Shown here piece by piece: positions 52,289 to 61,694 of a DNA stretch of 64,000 bases. Origin of the DNA: JBBBNV01 sp037137075 (lineage in GTDB: Bacteria > Bacillota > Bacilli > Paenibacillales > NBRC-103111); the NCBI RefSeq assembly GCF_037137075.1, contig NZ_JBBBNV010000012.1, positions 1 through 64,000 of the forward strand, read 5' to 3'. Both the position numbers and the translations under genes were made by a program. Every line of letters begins with the position of its first letter. Position 1 is the stretch's first letter. Below the pieces are notes generated by a model. That model was given only the letters and a program-made list of their open reading frames with translations, was not told where the DNA came from and did not search any database.

Positions 52289-54817
52289 CTACGGCAGCAC
52301 CAGCTCGCCCTGTTCGGCAAGCGTGTTCAGGCTGGAGGCCTTAATTCGTCCGGGGGATAGTGTGTACAGGGTATCCCCGATGTATACGATTCGCTCCAGC
52401 GTCTCGTTCTGGCTTACCCAGCGGTCACCGGTTTTTAATTGGTCCTCGTTCGAGAGGTGGGTAATGGTTCCCTTTTGTCTGAAGCCGTTGGCCAAATCAA
52501 CCTGGTACACATACGCACCCTGAAACCGGAAGGTGCCGTAAGCCGGGCTTCCGTCTGCATTCGTACGGCCGTCATTGTCCATGACGGTAACCGGGAAGGC
52601 CAGAAGGTTGTTCTCTTTTGAGAACAGGAGGGCCTTGTGGTTGTAGAGCAGCTCCGAATAAGTACCCGGCCCGCCGATAATTTCCTTGAACTGCTCCACC
52701 GGCTTTGTGACGTCGCTCACATCAAACAAAGACAGCTTCATGCCAAGCTGTACCGCTCTGGTGACCGGTTCCCCCGGGGCGCCGGAGCTGTTTTTCACGG
52801 GGATCTCCATGGTTTCTTTGCCAAAGCCGATCAAATGGTTTTCATCGTAGGGATGCAGGTAATCGCTGAAGCCTGGAATTTTGAGCTGACCCAGCACAGC
52901 CGGCTGCTGCGGATTGGTCAGGTCAATGGCAAACAGCGGGTCCGTATTGCGGAATGTCACCATATATCCCCTTCCTCCCATAAAGCGCACGGAATAAATT
53001 CGTTCGCCGGGAGCGAGATTTTCCACCTTGCCCGCCAGCTGCAGCTTGTCGTCCAGCACATACATGCCGTTCGAGGAATGGTCGTCGCCGGACCAGTCGA
53101 AACGCTCCAGGGTCGTTGCTGCCCGCAAGTACCCGTTATATTCATCCAAAGCAAACTGATTGATGAGACGGCCGGGAATTTCGCCTTTTTGCATATAATG
53201 AACTTCGCCGTTGTGCAGCTTAAACTGATAAATCACACTTGTCCCCGCCGCTTGGCTCGCATTCTCCGCTTCGGTTACGGCAAGCTCGCTTCCGGCCTTC
53301 ACCATGGGCTGAGCCAGCCGTTCGTACGGATACTTATACACTGTCACATACAAGTGATTTTGCGTCGCGTATACGTTTTGTCCAGAGCCGATATAAGCGG
53401 AGATGCTGGCGGCTTGCTGCGGCTTATTGAGATCGATTCCGGCGATCACCATATAATTGGTGTCGGGAGAGCCCGGGAAATACCGGATTCGATCATAATC
53501 GAGCTGCTGGTCCGCTGTCCCTGACGCCGAATCCCGGTAAGCCGGAACGGCGAATTCCTCGGACCCGTTCATGATTTGGTACATGGGGATGCTTTTGTTG
53601 GAGATGAAGTAGAACGCAGAGCCGATTTTTCGGGAGGACACATAATGTCCCTCAAGCTCGACTTCCTTCTCCAGGCTGGGCTGCTCCCGATTGCTGATAT
53701 CAAACAACAGTGCTTTGGTGCGCGGTTCGTAGCGGACCAGGTCGGGCGATATGAACCGCTTGGAGATAGGAGGAACGGTGAGGCTGTCTGCTTCTGCGCT
53801 GGTTTGGCTCGCTGCTGCAGGCTGGTCCGCATCCGCTGCACCGGACGCCGCGGATGCGGAAGCCGGGGCGGCGCTGTCCAGCATCGGAACCGGCTCAACC
53901 GGATTCAAAGCCCGAAGCGGCGCAGGGGATGAGCCGATGACGAGAAGGCGGTTTCCATCTACATACAGCTCCTGCGGATATAGCGGCAGCTTTTCCCCGA
54001 AATGAATCATAGAGGCCACCTTCATTTGATTGGCTGGAACTGCCGACGTGATGATAAGCCGTTCCCGGTTTAATTGATACAGGAATTGGCCGTCCGTTTT
54101 GACCACATCGCCTTCATCGACGCCTTCAACCTGTGTATTGGTACGGGAGTAATCGGTCTTTCCCGCCGCAGAGTCCGTGTCTTGGGAAGCCGCTGGTTTG
54201 GCTTCAGCCTGCGGAGCTGCATTGACGGCGCTTCCTTCCGAGGCTACATTGGATTTGCTGACCAGAGACGGGGATATCAAATGTTCGCCTTCTCCGGTGC
54301 GCGCGGCTTCGGCAAGAATGCTTTTTAGGGTGTCCGCGGAGCCCACTACAGGCACGTCGTTCCTATCCTCCAGTATGACCGATTGTGACGCCGCATCCCA
54401 GCGGACAGCCACAGAAAGTGCTTCGCTAAGCGCTCTGGCCGGCACCATCAGGTGTCCGTTTACCAGCCGGGGAGGCTGCTCGATTGGAATCGCGGAACCG
54501 TTTTTGAGCAGCTCGGCTTGACTGACGCGCAGCGTGACGCGAGAGCCGTTTTTCTCCACCACTGCAGCTTGCTCCGCTTCATTCCAGTCTACGGTGGCCC
54601 CGAGCGCTTCTGCCAGACCGCGCAGCGGCACAAATGTAATATTGTGCTCTAGCCGGGGCGGCGCCTCCAGTGCCAGCCGCTGCCCGAAGGCAATGACGGA
54701 GATCGAGCTGCTCGCCAGGCTTGCCGGTGTCAGGACAGCTGACGCAGAAGAGAACAGAAGCAGAGGAAGTGCAGCGGAGACAAGCCATTTTTTTATCCGG
54801 CGTCTCGAATAGGCCAT
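52289..54817 (-). CDS. Secreted stalk-domain and beta-propeller protein
   Basis: 842-residue extracellular protein. Signal peptide about 1-36, then a pair of copper-amine-oxidase N-terminal-like stalk segments (NITFVPLRGLAEALGATVDWN and GHLMVPARALSEALSVAVRWD, about 55-155). A linker leads to a large beta-propeller domain of the PF09826 family (TNTQVEGVDEGDVVKTDGQFLYQL is its typical opening; EKIYSVRFMGGRGYMVTFRNTDPLFAIDL is typical of its repeats). Known members are surface proteins of unknown activity. Same stalk type as the frameshifted gene at 93. Confidence 0.92.
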   Translation of the reverse strand: MAYSRRRIKKWLVSAALPLLLFSSASAVLTPASLASSSISVIAFGQRLALEAPPRLEHNITFVPLRGLAEALGATVDWNEAEQAAVVEKNGSRVTLRVSQAELLKNGSAIPIEQPPRLVNGHLMVPARALSEALSVAVRWDAASQSVILEDRNDVPVVGSADTLKSILAEAARTGEGEHLISPSLVSKSNVASEGSAVNAAPQAEAKPAASQDTDSAAGKTDYSRTNTQVEGVDEGDVVKTDGQFLYQLNRERLIITSAVPANQMKVASMIHFGEKLPLYPQELYVDGNRLLVIGSSPAPLRALNPVEPVPMLDSAAPASASAASGAADADQPAAASQTSAEADSLTVPPISKRFISPDLVRYEPRTKALLFDISNREQPSLEKEVELEGHYVSSRKIGSAFYFISNKSIPMYQIMNGSEEFAVPAYRDSASGTADQQLDYDRIRYFPGSPDTNYMVIAGIDLNKPQQAASISAYIGSGQNVYATQNHLYVTVYKYPYERLAQPMVKAGSELAVTEAENASQAAGTSVIYQFKLHNGEVHYMQKGEIPGRLINQFALDEYNGYLRAATTLERFDWSGDDHSSNGMYVLDDKLQLAGKVENLAPGERIYSVRFMGGRGYMVTFRNTDPLFAIDLTNPQQPAVLGQLKIPGFSDYLHPYDENHLIGFGKETMEIPVKNSSGAPGEPVTRAVQLGMKLSLFDVSDVTKPVEQFKEIIGGPGTYSELLYNHKALLFSKENNLLAFPVTVMDNDGRTNADGSPAYGTFRFQGAYVYQVDLANGFRQKGTITHLSNEDQLKTGDRWVSQNETLERIVYIGDTLYTLSPGRIKASSLNTLAEQGELVLP

Positions 54818-54933
54818 AAACAGGGTCCTCCTTTGTTTTTGATTTGTATTTTTTATACAGAGCTGTTTATAGATTGGGTCTTATTTCGGATAAACGGGCA
54901 GGAAGACGCCTGCCTTGAGGAGAAGGGGAAACC

Positions 54934-55002
54934 ATGGATTCGGAAGGAACAGCAGCTGCTGTTACAGACGAACATGAATTGGTAAATGTTGCATCGTTTT
55001 AA
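54934..55002 (+). CDS. Possible 22-residue small protein
   Basis: An ATG 5-6 nt after a strong AGGAGAAGGGG ribosome site opens a 22-codon frame (MDSEGTAAAVTDEHELVNVASF) ending in TAA. Acidic, no membrane helix. Only the ribosome site speaks for it; it may be a leader peptide or chance. Confidence 0.3.
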   Translation: MDSEGTAAAVTDEHELVNVASF

Positions 55003-55082
55003 GTTGTATTTATTTATGCAGAAAAAGAACAGGCCCTAAGGCTAAATTTAGCTAAAAAAGCGAACGTTTGTCGAAAAATGTC

Positions 55083-55112
55083 TTTGCATATTTCGTTACT
55101 TTCTCGTAAAAT
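55083..55112 (+). promoter_or_regulatory. Probable promoter of the YkuI-like gene
   Basis: TTTGCA (55083-55088), 18-bp spacer, TAAAAT (55107-55112), 75 nt upstream of the start codon in an A/T-rich region. Apart from this and the possible small frame, the 54818-55187 gap holds nothing I can support. Confidence 0.45.
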
Positions 55113-55187
55113 ACAAAATAAGACATTTAGGGCATATTTGATTACTTTAGAAGTCAGAATAACTAACTTAAGAGGGAGAATGGGGTT

Positions 55188-56378
55188 ATGGCAGGTGCTT
55201 TAAGTTCCGTGCCGATGGCGGCAGAGGTTGTGCCGTACTTTCAGCCGATACTGTCGCTGCAAACGCAGACGGTGACGGGGTATGAGTCACTCGGACGAAG
55301 GCTGCAGGGAGGACAGGCGGGCAGCCTGGGCCCTTTTTTTCAAAATCCGGAGATTTCCGATGAAATTCACTTGGCCATCGACCGTATTCTCCGTGAGAAA
55401 GCGCTTCAGCGCATTGCGACAGCGCCGCATACGCCGCAGCTTTTTATAAACCTCAAGCCTTCCTGGATGATGCGCTATTATGAAAGTGAAGCCAAGCTGC
55501 CGACGCTGCAGCTGATGGCGAAGCACGGTGTGGACCCGCGCCAAATTGTAATTGAGATTACCGAGCAGGAGTTCAGCGGACGGCTGGAGCAGCTTTCACA
55601 GGTTGTGGAGCAGTACCGTGAGCTGGGCTGTCGTATCGCGATAGATGATGTCGGAAGCGGGTTTAGCAATTTCGACCGGATTGCGCTTTTGCGCCCGGAT
55701 ATATTAAAAATTGATTTGCGCCTGATTCGCAAAAGCACGCATCACGAGGGGTACCGGGCTTTGCTGCAGGCTTTTTCGATACTTGCTTCGCAAATGGGGG
55801 CTTCGCTGCTGGTAGAAGGGGTGGAGACAAGAGAGGAAATGCAGCTTGCTCTGCTTGTCGGGGCCCGGTTCGTACAGGGGTTTTTGTTCTCGCCGGCGGT
55901 GGCGGACTTTATGGAGCCGACCGTATTCCGCAGAATGCTGCGGGAGGAGCTGGACTGGTTCAGCCAGGGCCAGTTCAAGCGTTATGAGGAATACGCCGCC
56001 GTGGAACGGCACTTGAACGAATGGTTCGCCTCCAGGGTTACGATTGCAACCGCTGATGAGGCGGATCGGGTAATTGAAGGGCTGTTGCCCCGTATGACGG
56101 ACAATTGCGTGAGGATGTATATTTGCCGGGAAGACGGGTGTCAGGTCTCGTCCAACTTCGTACGCAAGGAGGGGGAGGCCTGGGAAAGGGATGTTCAATT
56201 TCAAGGCTCGAACTGGGTATGGCGGCCGTATTTCATTCCGAATATTCTAGCCATGAATCAGTCTGGCCGGGGAAATCTGTCACAGACGTATTTTGATCTG
56301 GACAGCTCCCGAACCCTTCAGACGTATTCTTGTCCCATCGGCTCAGGCTTTTATATTTTTTGTGATTTGGCGACGTAA
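55188..56378 (+). CDS. ykuI: YkuI-like EAL domain protein
   Basis: 396 residues: EAL domain (about 12-245) joined to a C-terminal PAS-like YkuI_C domain (about 255-395, ending in SSRTLQTYSCPIGSGFYIFCDLAT). The EAL motif reads ESLGR, but the other catalytic positions are present (INLKPSW, EITEQEF, DDVGSGFSN, LKIDLRLI, VEGVET, VQGFLFSP). It binds c-di-GMP; whether it cleaves it well is uncertain, as for Bacillus YkuI. GAGGGAGAATGGGG ribosome region before the ATG. Confidence 0.9.
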   Translation: MAGALSSVPMAAEVVPYFQPILSLQTQTVTGYESLGRRLQGGQAGSLGPFFQNPEISDEIHLAIDRILREKALQRIATAPHTPQLFINLKPSWMMRYYESEAKLPTLQLMAKHGVDPRQIVIEITEQEFSGRLEQLSQVVEQYRELGCRIAIDDVGSGFSNFDRIALLRPDILKIDLRLIRKSTHHEGYRALLQAFSILASQMGASLLVEGVETREEMQLALLVGARFVQGFLFSPAVADFMEPTVFRRMLREELDWFSQGQFKRYEEYAAVERHLNEWFASRVTIATADEADRVIEGLLPRMTDNCVRMYICREDGCQVSSNFVRKEGEAWERDVQFQGSNWVWRPYFIPNILAMNQSGRGNLSQTYFDLDSSRTLQTYSCPIGSGFYIFCDLAT

Positions 56379-56456
56379 TCGCCCGGTGTATGCTGTTTTG
56401 CGGACTGGATCAGAGAAAGTGGCCCTGGTCCGCAAGGCGATAGTATGATCTTCCCA

Positions 56457-56518
56457 TGTGGTCGACCGACCGCCGTCATGCAGCGAAACACCGCGCGCGG
56501 GGAGCTGCGCGCGTGCGG
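56457..56518 (+). repeat. 63-bp dispersed hairpin repeat, copy D
   Basis: Starts TGTGGTCGACCGACCGCCG, identical to copy A for the first 40 or so bases. It has lost one base in the 3' arm of the terminal stem. Located 79 nt after the YkuI-like stop codon. Confidence 0.85.
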
Positions 56519-56590
56519 CGAGGGAAGCCTGGGAGGCGGGAAATGAGGCGTCATATCGCGTAAACAACCGTAAGTCCGAGGTTAACCATG

Positions 56591-56620
56591 ACAACGCGCG
56601 CCGGAAACGGCGCGCGTTGT
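56591..56620. other. Perfect 13-bp hairpin with GAAA loop
   Basis: ACAACGCGCGCCG-GAAA-CGGCGCGCGTTGT lies midway between repeat copies D and E. A GNRA tetraloop on a very stable stem and no T tail point to a structured RNA element or a protein-binding site rather than a classical terminator. Nothing else in the 56379-56805 gap looks like a gene. Confidence 0.6.
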
Positions 56621-56698
56621 GCTTGCTGCATGTCAGCTGTGTTGTGCTTGGCAGGGTCAAGCGTCTGTAGGGGTTCAAGCCTGATGCACGCTCCCGCA

Positions 56699-56761
56699 TG
56701 TGGTCAACTGCTCGCCGTCATGCCGCGAAACAAGGCGCGCCGGGAGCTGCGGGCGGTGCGG
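56699..56761 (+). repeat. 63-bp dispersed hairpin repeat, copy E
   Basis: Starts TGTGGTCAACTGCTCGCCG, the most diverged copy at its left end, but still ends with GCGCGC-CGGGAGCT-GCGGGCGGTGCGG. It lies 45 bp past the stop codon of the convergent SNF2 gene. Confidence 0.75.
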
Positions 56762-56805
56762 AGGAGCCGCGGTTGTCGGGGAAATCCGCTTACAGGGGCA
56801 TGGCC

Positions 56806-59658
56806 CTATGTGTTCACCCATTCCCGCCGCAGCTTGAACAGCTCGCGCAAATCGGAGGCCGAGAGCTCGGTGATCCACTGCTCTCCGCCGCCGACAATAT
56901 GCTGGCTGAGGCCCTGCTTCCGCTCAATCATCTCATCAATCCGCTCTTCCAGTGTGCCCAAGGTGACGAACTTATGCACCTGCACGTGCTTGGTCTGTCC
57001 GATACGGAAGGCCCGATCCGTGGCCTGGTTCTCTACAGCGGGATTCCACCAGCGGTCGAAGTGGAACACATGATTGGCTGCGGTGAGATTCAGCCCGACC
57101 CCGCCTGCCTTCAAGGACAGGATAAGCACGCCGCAAGTCTCTTTCCCCTCGGCAGCAGGCGCCTGGAACCGCTCGATGATAGCATCCCGTTCCTGCTTGG
57201 GGCATCCCCCGTGCAGGAACAAGATCGGTTCTCCGAGCTCCTTGGACAGCCACGCTTGCAGCTGGTGTCCCATTTCAACGAACTGTGTGAACACAAGGCA
57301 GCGATCCCCTTCGGTGCGGAGCTCGGCAATCATTTCCAGAAGCCGCTGCATTTTGACCGAGCGCTCCTCAGTGAAGCCCTCGGTTTGCTCTTTACTGTAA
57401 AGGGCGGGGTGATCGCACAGCTGCTTGAGCTTGGTCAGCACAGCCAGAATTTGCCCCCGGCGTTCCATAGGGGAGAGCTGCTCCAGCTTGGCGAACAAGT
57501 CTTGAATAACCTGCTCATACATGGCGGCCTGCTCCGGGGTAAGCGATACATAGGCTTTGGATTCCTGCTTCTCAGGCAGATCCAGCTCAATCGCCGGATC
57601 ATGCTTGACCCGCCGCAGCAGGAACGGGCGAATGAATCTTTGAAGCCCTTCGATCAGGGAACGGTCGCCCCCGCGTTCGATTGGGGCGACGAAGCGGGCG
57701 GTGAACTCCCGCAGCGATCCTAAATATCCGGAATTGATAAAGTCAAAAATCGACCATAGCTCGGTCAGCCGGTTCTCCATGGGAGTTCCCGTCATTGCGA
57801 TTCGATGGCGGGCCTTCAGCCTTCGAACGGCAGAGGATTGCTTCGTGTAAGCATTTTTGATGTTCTGGGCTTCATCAAGGCAGATGGCATTCCATTCGAC
57901 CATCCCCAGCTCGGCCTCATCCAAATGAGCCAACGCATAGGAGCAGATAACGACGTCGGCTTCCTGAGTTGCTTCCAGGAAGTCGTCGCCTTTGGCGCGC
58001 CCTGGTCCGTAATGCAAATGAACGGTCAATTCAGGAGCGAACCGCTCCAGCTCCTTCTGCCAATTGCCGATGACTGAGGTCGGACAGATAAGAAGCGCCG
58101 GTGATGACGGGTTCTCTCCTTCCTTGACGGAAAGCAAATACGTTATGAACTGAACGGTTTTCCCTAAGCCCATGTCATCGGCCAGGCAGCCCCCGAGACC
58201 GAAGCGGCGCAGGAACAGCAGCCATGAGGCGCCTTCGACCTGATAACGTCGCAGCTGCCCGCGGAAGCCCTCCGGCGGAGTAAGCAGCGGCAGGGAGGAG
58301 GCTTCACGGAGCTGATCGATAAGCTGAAGCAGATGCCGGTTCAGCTCAACCTCAATTCCCTCCAGACCGCTCCCGGCCGTCTCCTCGCCATCCCCGTCCA
58401 GAGGGGAGCCGAGCAGATGCAGCTCCAGCACATCCCGCAGTGACAGTCCGTCCTTGCGCTTGACGCGTCCGAGAATACGGCGCACCTGCTCCAGCTGCGA
58501 TGCATCCAGCAAGACCCATTGCCCGCCTGCGCGGACAAGCGGATTCCCCCCGGCCAGAATGCGCGCCATGTCCTCCTCTGTCAAATCGGTATCCCCGATG
58601 GCCAGGCGCCAATCGAACTGCACGATTTGATCCAGGCCAAACAAGGCCTGCTGGGGCGAACCGACAGAGGATTTGATCTTGGCCTTCAGGCGGGTCCGGG
58701 CAGGGGTTAACTGCTCCCACCAGGCAGGCAGCAGGACGGGATAGCCGAACTGCACCAGCCGCAGGCTGGCTTCGGACAAGAAGAGCCATGCTTCACTGTC
58801 GGTCAATGCCGTGCGTATATGCCGCCGTGCTTCGCCTTCCTGAAGCCAAGGGACGAGCAGCGTCCATTTTCGAATCGCCTCGGCCGCTTCGTCTAAAGAG
58901 GGCAGCCACGCTTCCGGGGCGTCCTCAGCCCGGTACGGTCTGCCGAAGGGGCTGCACAGCACCAGCTGTTCGGGGTTTTCCTTGTCCTGGAGCACAACCT
59001 CCAGCAGCCATGGTCCGTCCAGCACAGGCTCGCTCAAGCGCAGTCCCGTACGGAAGGGGCTCTCCTCTTCGAGCCAGCCGATCGAGCGGAGCCAATCGTT
59101 CTCATCGCGCCACAGCTCTTCCGGGACAGCTCTGTCATCGAGTATGGCGGAAGCGGCCTTGAGCTGGGCTAATCCGCGGTACATGGCCTCGCCGCGCTGC
59201 ATTTTCTCTTCCAGCAGCCGTTCCAGCCACTCCTCCAAGTAAGGAAGCGGGCTTTGGACGTCAAATGGCAGCTTCCAGCCGATTTGGCCGCTCTTCCATT
59301 TCTCGAAGTCCGGCAGCAGGGAGCCGCTTTCCAGGGCTTTCATCAGATTCGGCGCTATCCGCAGCAGATCCAGGCCCTCTTCGTCCCACTCTACGCTGAA
59401 AAAAGGGTTGATGGAGGCCTCGGGAGCCGACAGCAGCTCCAGTGCGAGCAGCGGAGGGAGCAGCAAGCCATCCTTATGGTCCAGCTCCATGCAGTCAACA
59501 AATGTTCCGTAGCTTGATCCTTCATGCCAGGCGAACAAATGATGCTTTAACACGGGGGCGGCCATGGTGTATCGGCGGGCTTTGAGTATTCCCCATAAGA
59601 AGAAATTGCCTGTTGGCAGCCAGCGCAGGTGAAGTTGTACGACAGCCGAGGAAATCAT
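56806..59658 (-). CDS. SNF2-family helicase-like ATPase
   Basis: 950-residue DNA translocase. The N-terminal half has the SNF2 helicase-associated region (PF12419-like, about 330-450). The motor has Walker A DDMGLGKTVQ (about 492-501), DEAQ box CLDEAQNIKN, TGTPMENRL, and the second lobe with FTQFVEMGHQL, LSLKAGGVGLNLTAAN, HFDRWWNPAVENQATDRAFRIGQ. Its start overlaps the SWIM gene stop as ATGA. The SNF2-SWIM pair is common in Firmicutes and thought to act on DNA or RNA polymerase complexes (RapA-like), but its precise role is unknown. Confidence 0.94.
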   Translation of the reverse strand: MISSAVVQLHLRWLPTGNFFLWGILKARRYTMAAPVLKHHLFAWHEGSSYGTFVDCMELDHKDGLLLPPLLALELLSAPEASINPFFSVEWDEEGLDLLRIAPNLMKALESGSLLPDFEKWKSGQIGWKLPFDVQSPLPYLEEWLERLLEEKMQRGEAMYRGLAQLKAASAILDDRAVPEELWRDENDWLRSIGWLEEESPFRTGLRLSEPVLDGPWLLEVVLQDKENPEQLVLCSPFGRPYRAEDAPEAWLPSLDEAAEAIRKWTLLVPWLQEGEARRHIRTALTDSEAWLFLSEASLRLVQFGYPVLLPAWWEQLTPARTRLKAKIKSSVGSPQQALFGLDQIVQFDWRLAIGDTDLTEEDMARILAGGNPLVRAGGQWVLLDASQLEQVRRILGRVKRKDGLSLRDVLELHLLGSPLDGDGEETAGSGLEGIEVELNRHLLQLIDQLREASSLPLLTPPEGFRGQLRRYQVEGASWLLFLRRFGLGGCLADDMGLGKTVQFITYLLSVKEGENPSSPALLICPTSVIGNWQKELERFAPELTVHLHYGPGRAKGDDFLEATQEADVVICSYALAHLDEAELGMVEWNAICLDEAQNIKNAYTKQSSAVRRLKARHRIAMTGTPMENRLTELWSIFDFINSGYLGSLREFTARFVAPIERGGDRSLIEGLQRFIRPFLLRRVKHDPAIELDLPEKQESKAYVSLTPEQAAMYEQVIQDLFAKLEQLSPMERRGQILAVLTKLKQLCDHPALYSKEQTEGFTEERSVKMQRLLEMIAELRTEGDRCLVFTQFVEMGHQLQAWLSKELGEPILFLHGGCPKQERDAIIERFQAPAAEGKETCGVLILSLKAGGVGLNLTAANHVFHFDRWWNPAVENQATDRAFRIGQTKHVQVHKFVTLGTLEERIDEMIERKQGLSQHIVGGGEQWITELSASDLRELFKLRREWVNT

Positions 59659-61382
59659 GTCAGCAGCTTTCCTTTCTTCAGTTCTTCTTGGAATGCCCGC
59701 AATCTGCCGTATTGGAGCGAGAACCGGGCGATAAACTCATGGAAGCGCCCGGTTTCTCCGGCTGCGGTATACAGTGTCTGCAATTTTTTCAGCATTTTCA
59801 CAGCCATCCGGTAAGCTTCCCTGTTGCGCTGTACGACGAGCCGATCAATCGCCTGATGGTATAACGGCAGCAACATCCTCGGGTCAGCCCCTTCAAGCTG
59901 CTTCAGCTCCAGTGTGGACAAATCGTATGGGGATGCAGCGTTATATAAATGCAGGCTCATCCACTCCTTGTAACGCCCATGCTGCAGCAGGAAGGCGCTC
60001 AGCTTGGCATAGCTGCGGGGCAGCATGGCGACGAGCGCCGACTGCCATTCTTCGGGCGATCCTTCGTGCTTCAGGGCTTCGTTCCAGTAGTCCGCAACGA
60101 GCTGGAACACAGCGGGCTCGGCCTTTTTCATCAGCGGCAGAAGCCAGCGCAGCCAGAACAGCAGTCTGCTCCAGGCTTTGGTCTGGTAAAACGAGTTCAA
60201 ATACGGCAGCATGTCCTCGGCATGGGATTCTCCCAGCAGGCTTAATCTGGCCGCTGCCTCCTCATCCCTGCCTCCCAGCACTGCAAAATGGGCCTCCGCC
60301 AGCCGGGTCAAGTCTCTCTGCCGGCCATTCAGGCCCGGCTCTCCGCGCAGCTTGGACAGGCGCGCTTCCTCGTCGCGGCGATCGAGCCGCAGCAGCTTTA
60401 ACCACAGCAGCCGATACACGTGCAGCCAATCCACGATTCCAGCGGGCTTGCGGAACAGCTGTTCATGTAACGCGAGATTCAAGGCCAAGGCTGCGGATTG
60501 CTCCGATGAGGCGCTTGGGTTCTTTACCGGCGTGGCCGCAGAGTGGCCATTTCCCGAAGTATCTCCGTCTGAATGCTCCGAATGGAGGGAGGAGGCGCTG
60601 TCGCGATGGTCGTCCTTGCCATTCCCGGTCGCGTCTTTGACCGCTTGGTTCAATTTCTCGTGCAGCAGCTTGGCAGCCTTGGCATACAGGCCGGGAGAGT
60701 CGTAAGGGCTGCTTCTCGGCATCCGGGCCATGTCATCGAGCCGCTGCATTAAATAGACAATGCTTGAAGCGATATAAAGCCTGCGCAGCCCGGTGTTCCA
60801 CCACGAAATTGGCTGGGTCAGCATCTGCAGCGCCGCTGCAAAATAGTCGTCCAGATGGTTGCGCTGCTGGGCATGTGAGTGTGCGAACCTTCCATACATC
60901 TCTTCAAAAAAGCCGGACCATCGCTCCGCAGAATCGGTTTCTCTCGGCACAGCGCCCGGCTTGGGCTCAAGACCCGTCAGCATCGTCGTCAGACGGTGCA
61001 GGGAGGAGTCGATGCGGACCGAGGCTGTTCTGGATTTCAGGGCATCCGGACCCGGTGCGGCCATGGAACGGACGAACTCATCGGGCCGTCCGCACACCGC
61101 TGCATAAGCGTACAAAAAAGCGCCCGCCATATGCTCGCAGTAGCCTTCTTCCTCACAGGTACAGGAGCTGGAGACCAAGAAGGTCAAATCCAGCTCGGCG
61201 TCAAATACCCGTGAGCCCTGCACCTTTGCCGAATATTTAGTCTCGTCCTGAATTTGCGCATTGTAGACGAGGCCCTTTTGCTGGTATTCCAGTCCGCGCC
61301 GCATCACCTCGGCATCGAAATAGGTGCGAATGTCCGCAGCCAGCGCTTCCATCTGTTCCTTGCTGATTTGTGTTCGTAGCAT
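59655..61382 (-). CDS. SWIM zinc-finger protein
   Basis: 575 residues. Near the N-terminus (about 72-90) is the SWIM motif CxCx-n-CxH (SCTCEEEGYCEHMAGAFLYAY), which binds zinc and probably nucleic acid. The rest is largely helical and Leu-rich with TPR-like character (QTKAWSRLLFWLRWLLPLMKKAEPAVFQLV). Translationally coupled to the SNF2 gene, so the two likely form a complex. First gene of the operon. Confidence 0.9.
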   Translation of the reverse strand: MLRTQISKEQMEALAADIRTYFDAEVMRRGLEYQQKGLVYNAQIQDETKYSAKVQGSRVFDAELDLTFLVSSSCTCEEEGYCEHMAGAFLYAYAAVCGRPDEFVRSMAAPGPDALKSRTASVRIDSSLHRLTTMLTGLEPKPGAVPRETDSAERWSGFFEEMYGRFAHSHAQQRNHLDDYFAAALQMLTQPISWWNTGLRRLYIASSIVYLMQRLDDMARMPRSSPYDSPGLYAKAAKLLHEKLNQAVKDATGNGKDDHRDSASSLHSEHSDGDTSGNGHSAATPVKNPSASSEQSAALALNLALHEQLFRKPAGIVDWLHVYRLLWLKLLRLDRRDEEARLSKLRGEPGLNGRQRDLTRLAEAHFAVLGGRDEEAAARLSLLGESHAEDMLPYLNSFYQTKAWSRLLFWLRWLLPLMKKAEPAVFQLVADYWNEALKHEGSPEEWQSALVAMLPRSYAKLSAFLLQHGRYKEWMSLHLYNAASPYDLSTLELKQLEGADPRMLLPLYHQAIDRLVVQRNREAYRMAVKMLKKLQTLYTAAGETGRFHEFIARFSLQYGRLRAFQEELKKGKLLT

Positions 61383-61595
61383 GAACCAGCTTCCCGCCTT
61401 TTTCCTTACAGATATCCTTTCATTATATTACATTTACACCGGAAAAGAGAAAAACCGCCGCAAACTTTTCTTTGGATGCCTCATTTTTTACTACAAGCCG
61501 GACCAAATCTCGAACAAGCCGATGAAATAAAATGTCTCCCGTTATCATTTGACAAGGCGGCCGATTTCCTGGTTAGTTCTTGCCTGGAGGCAAAA

Positions 61596-61633
61596 AAACG
61601 AAAAAACGCACCTTTCGATGCGTTTTTTCGTTT
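61596..61633. terminator. Bidirectional terminator
   Basis: AAACGAAAAAACGCA / TGCGTTTTTTCGTTT stem, 8-nt loop, rich in A on one side and T on the other. Follows the minus-strand gene at 61695. The 61383-61594 gap has no gene. Confidence 0.8.
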
Positions 61634-61694
61634 GGGGTTGAGAGTGAGAGTGGGTGGGAACTGCTATTGCCTTTGGACGGGCTTTGCCTTTATG

